From an uncultured Oscillospiraceae bacterium (GTDB lineage: Bacteria > Bacillota > Clostridia > Oscillospirales > Oscillospiraceae), in the NCBI GenBank assembly GCA_910588635.1, contig CAJUPW010000010.1, positions 20,777 to 84,776 of the forward strand: DNA of 64,000 bases. The letters run 5' to 3'. This document shows positions 43,161 through 51,311 of this stretch, piece after piece. Positions within the stretch are counted from its first letter, which is position 1; the number at the start of each line of letters is the position of its first letter. The translations under genes were made by a program, and so were the position numbers. The notes beneath the pieces are model-generated. The model saw only the letters and a list, made by a program, of their open reading frames with translations. It did no database searches and was not told the origin of the DNA.

Positions 43161-44006
43161 ATGAAAAATTTTAAAAAAGTATTATCTGCTGTTTTGGCGT
43201 TGTCATTGCTAACTGGTGTTGCAAGCGCTACTTCAAGAGAGAATTTAGCGGAAACAGTTAGCGCTGACAAAGAAATATCTACGTTTAGTTTAAGTCAAAT
43301 TGATCCTGAACTCACACTTCCCGAGGCAATTGAGCAGTATCCCCAAATATTAGATATATTTTATGTTCGCATACTTAGTGACGAAGAGATTGAACAGTGC
43401 AAAGCTGATGGTGTTGGTACTATAGAAGACGAAGATATTTCTGCTGTAGCTTTATTAAGTTCACTTAACGCAAGGAAAGTTCCTGTTGATGCTGCGCCTG
43501 GTTCGGTATATGGTTCTAGTCAAAATGGACCGTGGCCGTACGAGCAGGTTAATTGAGCAATCGCAAATTGTTATGGTTATGCTCTTGGAATAGGAGACCG
43601 TTGCAACCCTGGTGATTATTCTAATCGCATATTGCCTGATGATTTCACTGTTGAAGATGTCTATAGTTGTGTTAATGCTGATATGGTAACAACATTTAAT
43701 GGTGCGGCTCGTAAGGTGAGTTATCGCCAATCAATTAATTCTTGGGAATGGCGAATTGCAACACGTGTTGGGCATAAGTTGGTCCAAGGAATAATGGTTG
43801 ATGATTTTCACTTTTGGCTTCAGACAAATGCGGGAACATGGTGTCACAAGCCTGGTCCGTTAGATTCAGAGTATTTAGGAAATGTCAGGCCAGATACTGC
43901 AAGTTGGGATTTGCCGATTATGAATCCGTTTACTGGCACCATATCTTATGAAAAAGGTTTTTATGATAGTGATACTATATACATGGCGCTTTATCGAATG
44001 GATTAG
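43161..44006 (+). pseudogene. AT-rich secreted cysteine-hydrolase-like protein interrupted by one in-frame TGA
   Basis: Read through the TGA at 43554-43556 the frame is continuous for 281 residues. It begins with a signal peptide (MKNFKKVLSAVLALSLLTGV, cleavage near ASA), then an acidic pro-like region, then after the stop NCYGYALG (Cys), and DFHFWLQTNAGTWCHKPGP (His), resembling a family of secreted papain-fold proteins with the NCYAYA...HxW...HKPG pattern. The stop occurs as QVN-TGA-AIANCYG, where a Trp codon (TGG) would fit. AAGGAAAT precedes the ATG. The DNA is far more AT-rich than its neighbours, which suggests recent acquisition. A sequencing error or recoding cannot be excluded. Confidence 0.7.
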
Positions 44007-44207
44007 CTTTGCAATATAGTGGATAATAGTACATATCTTGACATTGTACTCTTGCCTTATGAAGGATATGGCCTCCTCTCGGTCTGGTTGGTGTGTAGTA
44101 ACTCAACTTTAACCGATGTGGCTGTATCTTTCTATTTTTTTCTTTCTTTTCTGTCCAATATCTATTGTACTCCTACCCCTTTTCCCCCTGTGTCCAGAGG
44201 AATTTCC

Positions 44208-44236
44208 TTGACATTCCAGACAAAAAAGTATACGAT
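44208..44236 (+). promoter_or_regulatory. promoter of the glycosyltransferase-GtrA pair
   Basis: TTGACA (44208-44213), 17 bases, TACGAT (44231-44236). Transcription would start near 44243, which excludes the ATG at 44240 as start of the next gene. Confidence 0.65.
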
Positions 44237-44275
44237 AGGATGAAACTGCAAGCTAAACGGGGGGCTTTTGCGCCA

Positions 44276-44983
44276 ATGAAGGTATCGCTGGTCATACCCG
44301 CGTACAACGAAAGCGGGATTATACTGGACACCCTCCGCACGGTATCCGTCAAGCTGGCGGAGCTGGCGGATGACTATGAGGTCGTCCTTGTGGACGACGG
44401 CAGCACAGACAACATGACCGAACTGGTGCTGAACAGCCTCGACCCCCACGTCCGGCTGGAGCGCTACAGCCCCAACCGGGGCAAGGGACGGGCCGTCCGG
44501 ACGGGAATGCTGACTGCCCGGGGCGACATCATCCTGTACACCGATGCAGACCTGGCCTACGGGGTGGATGTGTTCGGCATTATTCTCGACCGCTTCGCCT
44601 CCTCCGGGGCAGACCTTGTGATCGGCTCCCGGCGCCTCGACGAGGGGGGCTATCAAAACTATCCCCCCCTACGGGTACTGATGTCCAAGTGCTTCAGCCT
44701 GCTGTCCCGCAAAATCTCCGGCCTGACCTACGACACCCAGTGCGGCATCAAGGCCTACCGCCGGGCAGCTGCCCGGCAGATTTTTTCCGAATGTATCACC
44801 GACGGCTTCTCCTTTGACTTTGAGGCCCTCATGCGGGCGGACAGGCTGGGCCTGAAGGTGGAAGAAATTCCGGTGTCTGTCGTCAATTTCCGGGAGTCCA
44901 AAATAAATGTAATCAGGGACAGCCTGCGGATGTTCCGGGACGTATTTCGCATCCGCCGCGCCGTGCGGAAGGACAGCCCGTAA
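44276..44983 (+). CDS. family 2 glycosyltransferase (dolichyl/undecaprenyl-phosphate sugar synthase type)
   Basis: 235 residues. GT2 motifs: VSLVIPAYNESG at the start, EVVLVDDGSTDNM, RGKGRAVRTGML, LYTDADLAYG (DxD) and CGIKAYRR with GFSFDFE. This is the DPM1-like clade that makes polyprenyl-phosphate sugars for envelope modification. The start at 44276 is preferred because the upstream promoter begins the RNA after the alternative ATG 44240, and a G-rich ribosome site lies before it. The partner is the GtrA flippase 30 bases downstream. Confidence 0.9.
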   Translation: MKVSLVIPAYNESGIILDTLRTVSVKLAELADDYEVVLVDDGSTDNMTELVLNSLDPHVRLERYSPNRGKGRAVRTGMLTARGDIILYTDADLAYGVDVFGIILDRFASSGADLVIGSRRLDEGGYQNYPPLRVLMSKCFSLLSRKISGLTYDTQCGIKAYRRAAARQIFSECITDGFSFDFEALMRADRLGLKVEEIPVSVVNFRESKINVIRDSLRMFRDVFRIRRAVRKDSP

Positions 44984-45013
44984 CCATCAGGCGGCCTTTT
45001 TCAGGAGCGATAT

Positions 45014-45499
45014 ATGAAAGAAAAACTGATCCGCTTGATTCGCCTCTTCGACCCCAAAAAATTTCTTAAGTTCGGCCTCGTCGGCGTACTCAACACCCTG
45101 GTGGACTTTGTGGTATTCTATGTAATGGACCGCTGGATTGTGGGGGAGGGTCCCACCCTGGTCCTGCTGGGGACCACGGTGGCCGTTGGGCTCTATATTT
45201 CCAACTTCATCTCCTATGCGGCGGCCAATATCCACTCCTTTCTCTGGAACAGGTTCTGGACCTTCCGGAAGCGAAACAGGATCACCCGGGGAGAGGCCGC
45301 CCGCTACCTGGCTACCAGCGCCGGCTTTCTCCTGATCTCCTCCCTGAGCCTGACCGTCTTTACCAAGGTCCTCTCCGCCCCCTTTCTGGCCGGGATCGTA
45401 CCGGGCGATCTGGTCCATGTGCTGGCCAAGCTGCCCACATCCTGCGTCACCATCTTTTATAACTATCTGATGAACAAATTCTGGGTGTTCCGGAGCTGA
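45014..45499 (+). CDS. GtrA family membrane protein
   Basis: 161 residues with four spans: FLKFGLVGVLNTLVDFVVFY, the span around LYISNFISYAAANIHSFLW, SAGFLLISSLSLTVF, and the last hydrophobic stretch before FYNYLMNKFWVFR. The NRFWTFRK and NKFWVFRS motifs are family hallmarks. GtrA proteins flip undecaprenyl-phosphate sugars or assist their transfer. CAGGAGC precedes the ATG. It is paired with the upstream glycosyltransferase. Confidence 0.9.
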   Translation: MKEKLIRLIRLFDPKKFLKFGLVGVLNTLVDFVVFYVMDRWIVGEGPTLVLLGTTVAVGLYISNFISYAAANIHSFLWNRFWTFRKRNRITRGEAARYLATSAGFLLISSLSLTVFTKVLSAPFLAGIVPGDLVHVLAKLPTSCVTIFYNYLMNKFWVFRS

Positions 45500-45534
45500 A
45501 CAACATAAACGCCCCCGCTTTCTTCCAAGGCGCG

Positions 45535-45563
45535 CCCGCCCCGGATGTCGGCGGGGTGATTTT
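45535..45563 (+). terminator. weak terminator after gtrA
   Basis: CCCGCC (45535-45540) pairs with GGCGGG (45550-45555), followed by GTGATTTTT. Confidence 0.45.
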
Positions 45564-45599
45564 TATCTCATTATCCAATAGAATGGGAGGTATCACGCC

Positions 45600-46259
45600 G
45601 TGAATTTATTTGACATGATTGGCCCTGTGATGATCGGGCCGTCCAGTTCTCACACAGCCGGGGCGGTACGGCTGGGGTATGCGGCGGGAAAAATCCTGGG
45701 TGAGCCTCCGGTCCGGGCCGTGATCCGGCTCAGCGGCTCCTTTGCCCAGACCTACCGGGGCCACGGGACAGACAAGGCCCTTTTGGCCGGGATTCTGGGC
45801 TTCGCCCCGGACGACGTGCGGATTCGGGACTCCCTGTCTCTAGCGGAGCAGAAGGGCCTGCGCTACGAATTTCACTGCGAGGACCTCCCCGGCGCCCATC
45901 CCAACACGGCCCGCATCACCCTGACCGGCTCCGCCGGCAAGGAAGTTACGGTACAGGGGGCCTCTGTGGGCGGAGGAAACATCCTGGTCAGTGAGATCAA
46001 CGGGATGGCGGTCCATGTGACCGGGCAGAGCAACACGCTGGTGGTCCTCCACCGGGACAAGCCGGGGACCATCGCGGCAGTGACCAACTTCGTGGCCTAT
46101 TCCAGTGTGAACATCGGCAATTTCCGCCTCTCCCGCCCCCAGAAGGGCGGCGAGGCGGTCATGACCATCGAGGTGGACGGCGACGTGCCTGAAGCTCTGG
46201 TGGAAAATCTGAAAATACTGCCCAATATCATCCAGATCGTATTGATCCGGGCCGTCTGA
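45600..46259 (+). CDS. sdaAB: L-serine ammonia-lyase, iron-sulfur dependent, subunit beta
   Basis: 219 residues. Start MNLFDMIGPVMIGPSSSHTA is diagnostic; the HGTDKALL and GGGNILVSEING motifs follow, and the C-terminal third is an ACT domain (LVVLHRDKPGTIAAVTNFVA...NIGNFRLSR, in parts). With subunit alpha it deaminates L-serine to pyruvate and ammonia. GTG start at 45600 with GGGAGGT upstream. The next gene begins 12 bases after its stop. Confidence 0.95.
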   Translation: MNLFDMIGPVMIGPSSSHTAGAVRLGYAAGKILGEPPVRAVIRLSGSFAQTYRGHGTDKALLAGILGFAPDDVRIRDSLSLAEQKGLRYEFHCEDLPGAHPNTARITLTGSAGKEVTVQGASVGGGNILVSEINGMAVHVTGQSNTLVVLHRDKPGTIAAVTNFVAYSSVNIGNFRLSRPQKGGEAVMTIEVDGDVPEALVENLKILPNIIQIVLIRAV

Positions 46260-46271
46260 GGGGTGAAAAGC

Positions 46272-47171
46272 ATGCTGACTTATCAAAGCGTAAGCGAGCT
46301 GTGCCAACTGGCGGAGCAGGAGGGCAGGACTCTCTCCCAGGTTATCCTGTCCGATCAGGCGGAGCAGCTGGAGCAGAGCGAACAGGCCCTGTACGACCAG
46401 ATGGCCGCGCGTCTCCAGGTCATGCGGGAGTCCGTCCAGACCGGGATGGACCCGCAGCTGCGTTCCGCCTCCGGTCTGTCCGGCGGAGACGCCGCGAAGA
46501 TGCTGCGCTATGCCGCCGGGGGCGGTATGACCGGCGCCTTTGTCAATGGGGCCATCGCCCGGGCTCTGGCCACATCGGAATGCAACGCGGCCATGGGAAA
46601 GATCGTCGCGGCCCCTACCGCCGGCTCCTGCGGAATTCTGCCCGGGACGATTCTGTCTGTGCTGGAGGCCGGTCAGTGCTCGGAGCGGCAGGCTGTGATG
46701 GCGCTGTTCACCGCCGGAGGGATCGGTATGACAATCGGCAGCCGGGCCACGCTGGCCGGAGCGGAGGGCGGCTGTCAGGCGGAGTGCGGCTCCGCCGCGG
46801 CGATGGCGGCAGCGGCTCTGGCGGAGCTGCGGGGCGGAACTCCTGCGCAGTCGGCCCACGCCTGCGCCATGGCGCTGAAAAACCAACTGGGGCTGGTCTG
46901 CGACCCGGTGGCCGGACTGGTGGAGGTGCCTTGCATCAAGCGGAATGCGGCGGGCGTCATGATCGCGTTCTCCTCCGCGGAGATGGCGTTGGCCGGGATC
47001 GAGAGCAAAATCCCCGTTGACGAGTGTATCGAAGCGATGTACCGGGTGGGAACCGCCTTGCCCAGCACTCTTCGGGAGACCGCCCAGGGCGGCCTGGCCG
47101 CAACTCCCACAGGCACCCGGCTGAAGAAGGAACTATTTGGCGGCCGCACACATTGGCGCCCCGCGCCATGA
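46272..47171 (+). CDS. sdaAA: L-serine ammonia-lyase, iron-sulfur dependent, subunit alpha
   Basis: 299 residues. Motifs: GGGMTGAFVNGAIARALA, NAAMGKIVAAPTAGSCGILP, GAEGGCQAECGSAAAMAAAA, CDPVAGLVEVPCIKRNA. The cysteines in CGILPG, GGCQAEC, CDPVAG and PCIKRN include the [4Fe-4S] ligands. ATG 46272 is favoured (GAGGGGTG upstream); a GTG three codons earlier is possible. Forms the active enzyme with SdaAB. Confidence 0.95.
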   Translation: MLTYQSVSELCQLAEQEGRTLSQVILSDQAEQLEQSEQALYDQMAARLQVMRESVQTGMDPQLRSASGLSGGDAAKMLRYAAGGGMTGAFVNGAIARALATSECNAAMGKIVAAPTAGSCGILPGTILSVLEAGQCSERQAVMALFTAGGIGMTIGSRATLAGAEGGCQAECGSAAAMAAAALAELRGGTPAQSAHACAMALKNQLGLVCDPVAGLVEVPCIKRNAAGVMIAFSSAEMALAGIESKIPVDECIEAMYRVGTALPSTLRETAQGGLAATPTGTRLKKELFGGRTHWRPAP

Positions 47172-47195
47172 GGAGACCTCCCCACTGAACGCGTT

Positions 47196-47463
47196 AATTT
47201 GTACTATTCCCAATGTAATGGCAGAATTTGTACAATGCAGAAATGAATTATTCATAAATTTTATGCAGAACGACGGGGCTCCCCGAAAGGAACAAGAAGC
47301 AATCCGGCCACAAGAAATCGAAAAAAAGTGCCCGAAATTTGTTTATATATAAAAAATCAAGATAATTTCGGCTGGAACAAATAATTTGTATTCTAATTCC
47401 AGAAAATGTTCTTTAAATTTGTATTGTTAAATTCCCAGAAAATCAAAATATACAGTACAAATT
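47196..47463. promoter_or_regulatory. cluster of ATTTGTA half-sites, AraR-box-like, before the arabinose operon
   Basis: In an AT-rich, gene-free stretch (47172-47544) AATTTGTAC or AATTTGTAT occurs at 47196, 47225, 47383 and 47416, and inverted as GTACAAATT at 47455-47463, just before the -35 box. The copies at 47383 and 47416 share a longer pattern, ATTTGTATT...AATTCC(C)AGAAAAT. In Bacillus the AraR repressor binds ATTTGTAC-GTACAAAT, so these look like half-sites for an AraR-like regulator. Confidence 0.6.
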
Positions 47464-47464
47464 A

Positions 47465-47493
47465 TTGACCAAAAAGAGAACAAGTGATATACT
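47465..47493 (+). promoter_or_regulatory. sigma-A promoter of the arabinose operon
   Basis: TTGACC (47465-47470), 17 bases, TATACT (47488-47493); the leader to the ATG is about 45 bases. Confidence 0.85.
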
Positions 47494-47544
47494 GTCATCA
47501 GGTTAAACCCTCAGCGCAAAATTTTAGAAAGTGAGGAACATGAA

Positions 47545-48588
47545 ATGAAAATGAAAAAGGTTCTCGGTCTTGCTCTGACTGCCGCTCTGGCCCTGTCTCT
47601 GGCCGCCTGCGGCGGCGGCGGGGATAAGACTCCCTCCGCCGGCAGCAATCCTCCCGCCGGCGGCAACACCAGCGCCGGCACCAGCACTCCTCCTGCCGGC
47701 GGCGGCGAGCTGATTACCGTGGGCGTCATCAACAACGACCCCAACGAGTCCGGCTACCGCACCGCCAACGACGCCGCCATGCGCGCCACCTTCACTGAGG
47801 AGAACGGCTACAAGGCCACCTTCTACAACAACAACGACGCCGCCCAGCAGATCGCCACCGCTCAGCAGATGGTTCAGGACGAGGTAGACTTCCTGCTGCT
47901 GTCCCCCGCCTCCACCACCGGCTGGGACACCGTGCTGAAGGACGCCAAGGCCGCCGGCACCCAGGTCATCCTCTTTGACCGTATGCTTGAGGCCGACGAG
48001 AGCATGTACGCCGCCGCCGTTGTGTCCGATATGCCCGCCGAGGGCAAGACCGCCGTTGACTGGCTGGCTTCTCAGGGCCTGAGCGAGTACAACATCATCC
48101 ACATCCAGGGTCACATGGGCTCCGATGCCCAGCTGGGCCGCACCGGCGCTCTGGACGAGAAGGTAGCCGCCGAGGCCAGCTGGAACTATGTCGCCCAGCA
48201 GACCGCCGACTGGGATGAGGCCACTGCCCGCACCATCGTGCAGTCCGTCATCGACTCCGGCAAGTCCTTCAACGTGATTTATGCCGAGAACAACGGCATG
48301 GCCCGGGGCGCTGTGGCCGCTCTGGACGCCAACGGCATCACCCACGGCAAGGACGGCGACGTCATCGTCATGGGCTTCGACAGCGACAAGTGGGCCTTTG
48401 AGGCCGTGCTGGAAGGCAGCTGGAACTACATGGGCCTGTGCAACCCCCTGCAGGCCGACACCGTTGATACCATCATCAAGGACCTGATGGCCGGCAAGGC
48501 CCCCGCGCAGAAGATCATCTACACCCCCGAGCAGGGCTTCGACTGCGCCACCCTCACCCAGGCCGACGTGGACAAGTACGGCACCTGA
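47545..48588 (+). CDS. sugar ABC transporter substrate-binding lipoprotein (YtfQ-like)
   Basis: 347 residues. Signal with lipobox LAAC (Cys22), a Gly/Thr/Ser-rich linker, then a periplasmic-binding type 4 domain: VGVINNDPNESGYRTANDAA, LLSPASTTGWDTVLKDAK, VILFDRMLEADE, IIHIQGHMGSDAQLGRTGAL and YAENNGMARGAVAALDANGI. The closest pattern is the pentose/galactofuranose group (YtfQ). GAGG precedes ATG 47545. It is the first gene of the L-arabinose operon, so arabinose or an arabinofuranose-containing sugar is the probable ligand. Confidence 0.9.
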   Translation: MKMKKVLGLALTAALALSLAACGGGGDKTPSAGSNPPAGGNTSAGTSTPPAGGGELITVGVINNDPNESGYRTANDAAMRATFTEENGYKATFYNNNDAAQQIATAQQMVQDEVDFLLLSPASTTGWDTVLKDAKAAGTQVILFDRMLEADESMYAAAVVSDMPAEGKTAVDWLASQGLSEYNIIHIQGHMGSDAQLGRTGALDEKVAAEASWNYVAQQTADWDEATARTIVQSVIDSGKSFNVIYAENNGMARGAVAALDANGITHGKDGDVIVMGFDSDKWAFEAVLEGSWNYMGLCNPLQADTVDTIIKDLMAGKAPAQKIIYTPEQGFDCATLTQADVDKYGT

Positions 48589-48620
48589 TCTGATCGCACA
48601 CATCATCATCACGTGACCCG

Positions 48621-48665
48621 ACACGCGGCGCGGCATGTCAGCCGCGCCGCGTGTTACATTTTTTT
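48621..48665 (+). terminator. partial terminator between binding-protein and ATPase genes
   Basis: A perfect 14-bp stem ACACGCGGCGCGGC (48621-48634) / GCCGCGCCGCGTGT (48641-48654), then TACATTTTTTT. This position between the binding protein and the membrane parts is typical for lowering expression of the latter. Confidence 0.85.
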
Positions 48666-48686
48666 GAAGAACGGAGGCGTATCCCT

Positions 48687-50204
48687 ATGCAGGAAGGCGC
48701 GGTATTGGAAATGCGCGGCATCTGCAAATACTTTCCGGGCGTACGCGCCCTTCAGGACGTGGATTTCACCTTGCGGGAGGGGGAGATTCACGCTCTGATG
48801 GGAGAGAACGGCGCGGGCAAGTCCACCCTTATCAAGGTGCTCACCGGCGTGTATCCCAAGGACGGGGGCGAGGTCCGCATCAAGGGCGTCGAGGGCACGG
48901 CGGTCATCCGCTCTCCCCAGGACGCTCAAAATGCGGGCATCAGCACCGTATATCAGGAGATCACCCTGTGCCCCAACCTGACGGTGGCGGAGAATATGTA
49001 CATCGGCCGCACCAAGGGCTCCATGACCAACTGGAAGGCCATGAACAGCGGCGCGGGCAAAATTCTGGAGTCCCTGGGCATCCCCGCCAGCCCCAGGCAG
49101 CAGCTGGGCTCCTGCTCCATCGCGGTGCAGCAGATGGTGGCCATTGCCCGGGCGGTGGACATGGAATGCAAGGTGCTCATCCTGGACGAGCCCACCTCCT
49201 CTCTGGACGAGCAGGAGGTCCAGAAGCTCTTCGGCCTGATGCGGGACCTGCGCGCCAAGGGGGTGGGCATCATCTTCGTCACTCACTTCCTGGAGCAGGT
49301 CTATGAGGTCTGCGACCGGATCACCGTCCTGCGGGACGGCCAGCTGGTGGGCGAGTATGTCATCGAGGACCTGCCCAGGGTCCAGCTGGTCAGCAAGATG
49401 CTGGGCAAGGAGCTGGACGACATGGCCGACATCAAGGGCGAGTCGGGCGGCACAGCTGCGGATCAGGAGGGAGCCCCCGTGCTGGAGGCCCAGGACCTGT
49501 GCAGCAGCGCGGGCATCAAGCCCTTCGATTTCTCCATCCGCAAAGGGGAGGTCAACGGCTTCACCGGCCTGCTGGGTTCGGGGCGCAGCGAGTGCGTCCG
49601 GGCCATCTTCGGCGCCGACCGTGTCACCAGCGGCAGCGTGAAAATGGACGGCAGGCCCGTCAAGATCAAGAAGCCCCTGGACGCCATGAAGTGCGGCATC
49701 GGCTACCTGCCCGAGGACCGCAAGGGCGACGGCATCGTGGGCGATCTGTCCGTCCGGGAGAACATCATCCTGGCCTATCAGGTGATGAAGGGCTTCTTCC
49801 ACCCCATCTCCCGGGCCCAGGCAGAGGCCTTCGCCGACAATTACATCCAGCTGCTGGAGATCAAGACGGCCTCCTCCGACACCCCCATCAAGTCCCTGTC
49901 TGGCGGCAACCAGCAGAAGTGCATCCTGGCCCGGTGGCTGCTCACTGACCCCAAGTACCTGATTCTGGACGAGCCCACCCGGGGCATCGACATCGGCACC
50001 AAGATCGAAATTCAAAAGCTGGTCCTCCGGCTGGCGGAGAAGGGCACCAGCGTCACCTTCATCTCCTCGGAGATCGACGAGATGCTGCGCACCTGCTCCC
50101 GCCTCATGGTCATGCGGGACCGTAAGCTGGTGGGCCAGCTGGACGGAGAGGACCTGACTCAGGCCAAGATCATGGCGACTATCGCAGGAGGTGATGAAGA
50201 ATGA
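48687..50204 (+). CDS. sugar ABC transporter ATP-binding protein (two ABC domains; YtfR/AraG-like)
   Basis: 505 residues with two ABC modules. The first has Walker A GENGAGKSTLIKVL and Walker B VLILDEPTSSLD with signature SIAVQQMVAIARA; the second has a degenerate P-loop (TGLLGSGRSECV), signature SLSGGNQQKCILARWL and Walker B LILDEPTRGIDIG. This tandem is the rule for monosaccharide importers. ATG 48687 has GGAGG eight bases upstream and matches the family N-terminus. The stop overlaps the next ATG by four bases. Confidence 0.94.
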   Translation: MQEGAVLEMRGICKYFPGVRALQDVDFTLREGEIHALMGENGAGKSTLIKVLTGVYPKDGGEVRIKGVEGTAVIRSPQDAQNAGISTVYQEITLCPNLTVAENMYIGRTKGSMTNWKAMNSGAGKILESLGIPASPRQQLGSCSIAVQQMVAIARAVDMECKVLILDEPTSSLDEQEVQKLFGLMRDLRAKGVGIIFVTHFLEQVYEVCDRITVLRDGQLVGEYVIEDLPRVQLVSKMLGKELDDMADIKGESGGTAADQEGAPVLEAQDLCSSAGIKPFDFSIRKGEVNGFTGLLGSGRSECVRAIFGADRVTSGSVKMDGRPVKIKKPLDAMKCGIGYLPEDRKGDGIVGDLSVRENIILAYQVMKGFFHPISRAQAEAFADNYIQLLEIKTASSDTPIKSLSGGNQQKCILARWLLTDPKYLILDEPTRGIDIGTKIEIQKLVLRLAEKGTSVTFISSEIDEMLRTCSRLMVMRDRKLVGQLDGEDLTQAKIMATIAGGDEE

Positions 50205-51310
50205 GTACCCCCGTAAAAAATCCTGAAACACAGGTAAAGCGGCCTGACGAGTCCCTCTTCAAGCGGCTTACCCGCCAGCAGCTCTTTATCCCCGTGGCGG
50301 CCCTGGTCCTGCTGGTGCTGTTCAACCTGATCGCCGACCCCTCCTTCTTCACGGTCTCCATCAAGGAGAACAGCCTAGGCAACCCGGTGCTCAGCGGCAA
50401 CATCATCTCGGTGCTGGACAACGCCTCTGAGCTGGTCATCCTGGCCATCGGCATGACGCTGGTGACCGCCTCCTCCGGCGGACAGGACATCAGTGTGGGC
50501 GCCACCATGGCCATCGCCGGCAGCGTCATCCTCCGGATGGTCTGCGGCGGCCAGGTCACCGCGGACACCATGCAGATGAACCTGCTTCTGGCTGTTTTCA
50601 TCGGCATTGTGGTGACCATGTGCTTCGGCGCCTTCAACGGCGCCCTGGTGGCCTATTTCAACATCCAGCCCATGGTGGCCACCCTTATCATGTACACCGC
50701 CGGCCGCTCCATCGCCGCCTGGATCAACAACAATCAGCTGCCCATCATCAACGACATCGGCTTCAAATACGCCGGCACCTTCCTTCCCGGCATCCCCGTG
50801 CCCACCCCCATTTTTATCACCATCCTCATGATCGTGATCTTCTGGCTGGTGCTGAAATTCACCAACCTGGGCCTGTACACCCAGTCGGTGGGCATCAATC
50901 CCAACTCCTCCCGCCTCAACGGCATCAACCCCCAGATGGTCAAGCTGCTCACCTACGTCATCCTGGGCGCCTGCGTGGCGATCGCCGGCTTCATCCGGGT
51001 CAGCCGCAGCGGTTCCATCAACTACTCCCGCATCGCGGAAAACATTGAGATGGACGCCATCCTGGCGGTGGCCTTGGGGGGCAACGCCCTGTCCGGCGGC
51101 AAGTTCAACATCTACGGCTCCATTCTGGGCGCCTATGTCATTCAGTTCCTCACCACCACCCTCTACAAGTACGAGGTGCCCTCCACGGCCCTTCCCGCCT
51201 ACAAGGCGGTGGTGGTCATTCTGCTGGTGGTGCTCAGCGCCCCGGTGGTGCGGGAGAAGCTGGCCAACATGAAGAAAGCGCCCGCAAAGGCGTCAAAGGA
51301 GGTGGCCTGA
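50201..51310 (+). CDS. sugar ABC transporter permease (YtfT-like)
   Basis: 369 residues, about 8-10 spans. The family core shows SELVILAIGMTLVTASSGGQ with DISVGATMAIAG, YFNIQPMVATLIMYTAGRSI, and ALGGNALSGGKFNIYGSILG. The N-terminal ~28 residues are hydrophilic and cytoplasmic. The ATGA overlap with the ATPase gene and GGAGGTGATG upstream show tight coupling. It forms a heterodimeric channel with the next gene product, as in the YtfT-YjfF system. Confidence 0.92.
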   Translation: MSTPVKNPETQVKRPDESLFKRLTRQQLFIPVAALVLLVLFNLIADPSFFTVSIKENSLGNPVLSGNIISVLDNASELVILAIGMTLVTASSGGQDISVGATMAIAGSVILRMVCGGQVTADTMQMNLLLAVFIGIVVTMCFGAFNGALVAYFNIQPMVATLIMYTAGRSIAAWINNNQLPIINDIGFKYAGTFLPGIPVPTPIFITILMIVIFWLVLKFTNLGLYTQSVGINPNSSRLNGINPQMVKLLTYVILGACVAIAGFIRVSRSGSINYSRIAENIEMDAILAVALGGNALSGGKFNIYGSILGAYVIQFLTTTLYKYEVPSTALPAYKAVVVILLVVLSAPVVREKLANMKKAPAKASKEVA

Positions 51311-51311
51311 C

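Noticed and set aside
43554..43556. TGA as a selenocysteine codon
   Set aside because: No convincing SECIS-like hairpin immediately downstream and the residue context (VN-stop-AIANC) suits Trp; a nonsense mutation is simpler.
44240..44242. ATG 44240 as start of the glycosyltransferase
   Set aside because: The TTGACA-TACGAT promoter would begin RNA after this codon, and the conserved family start is at 44276.
44019..44243. Small open frame before the glycosyltransferase
   Set aside because: No ribosome site, low-complexity hydrophobic translation, and it runs through the promoter.
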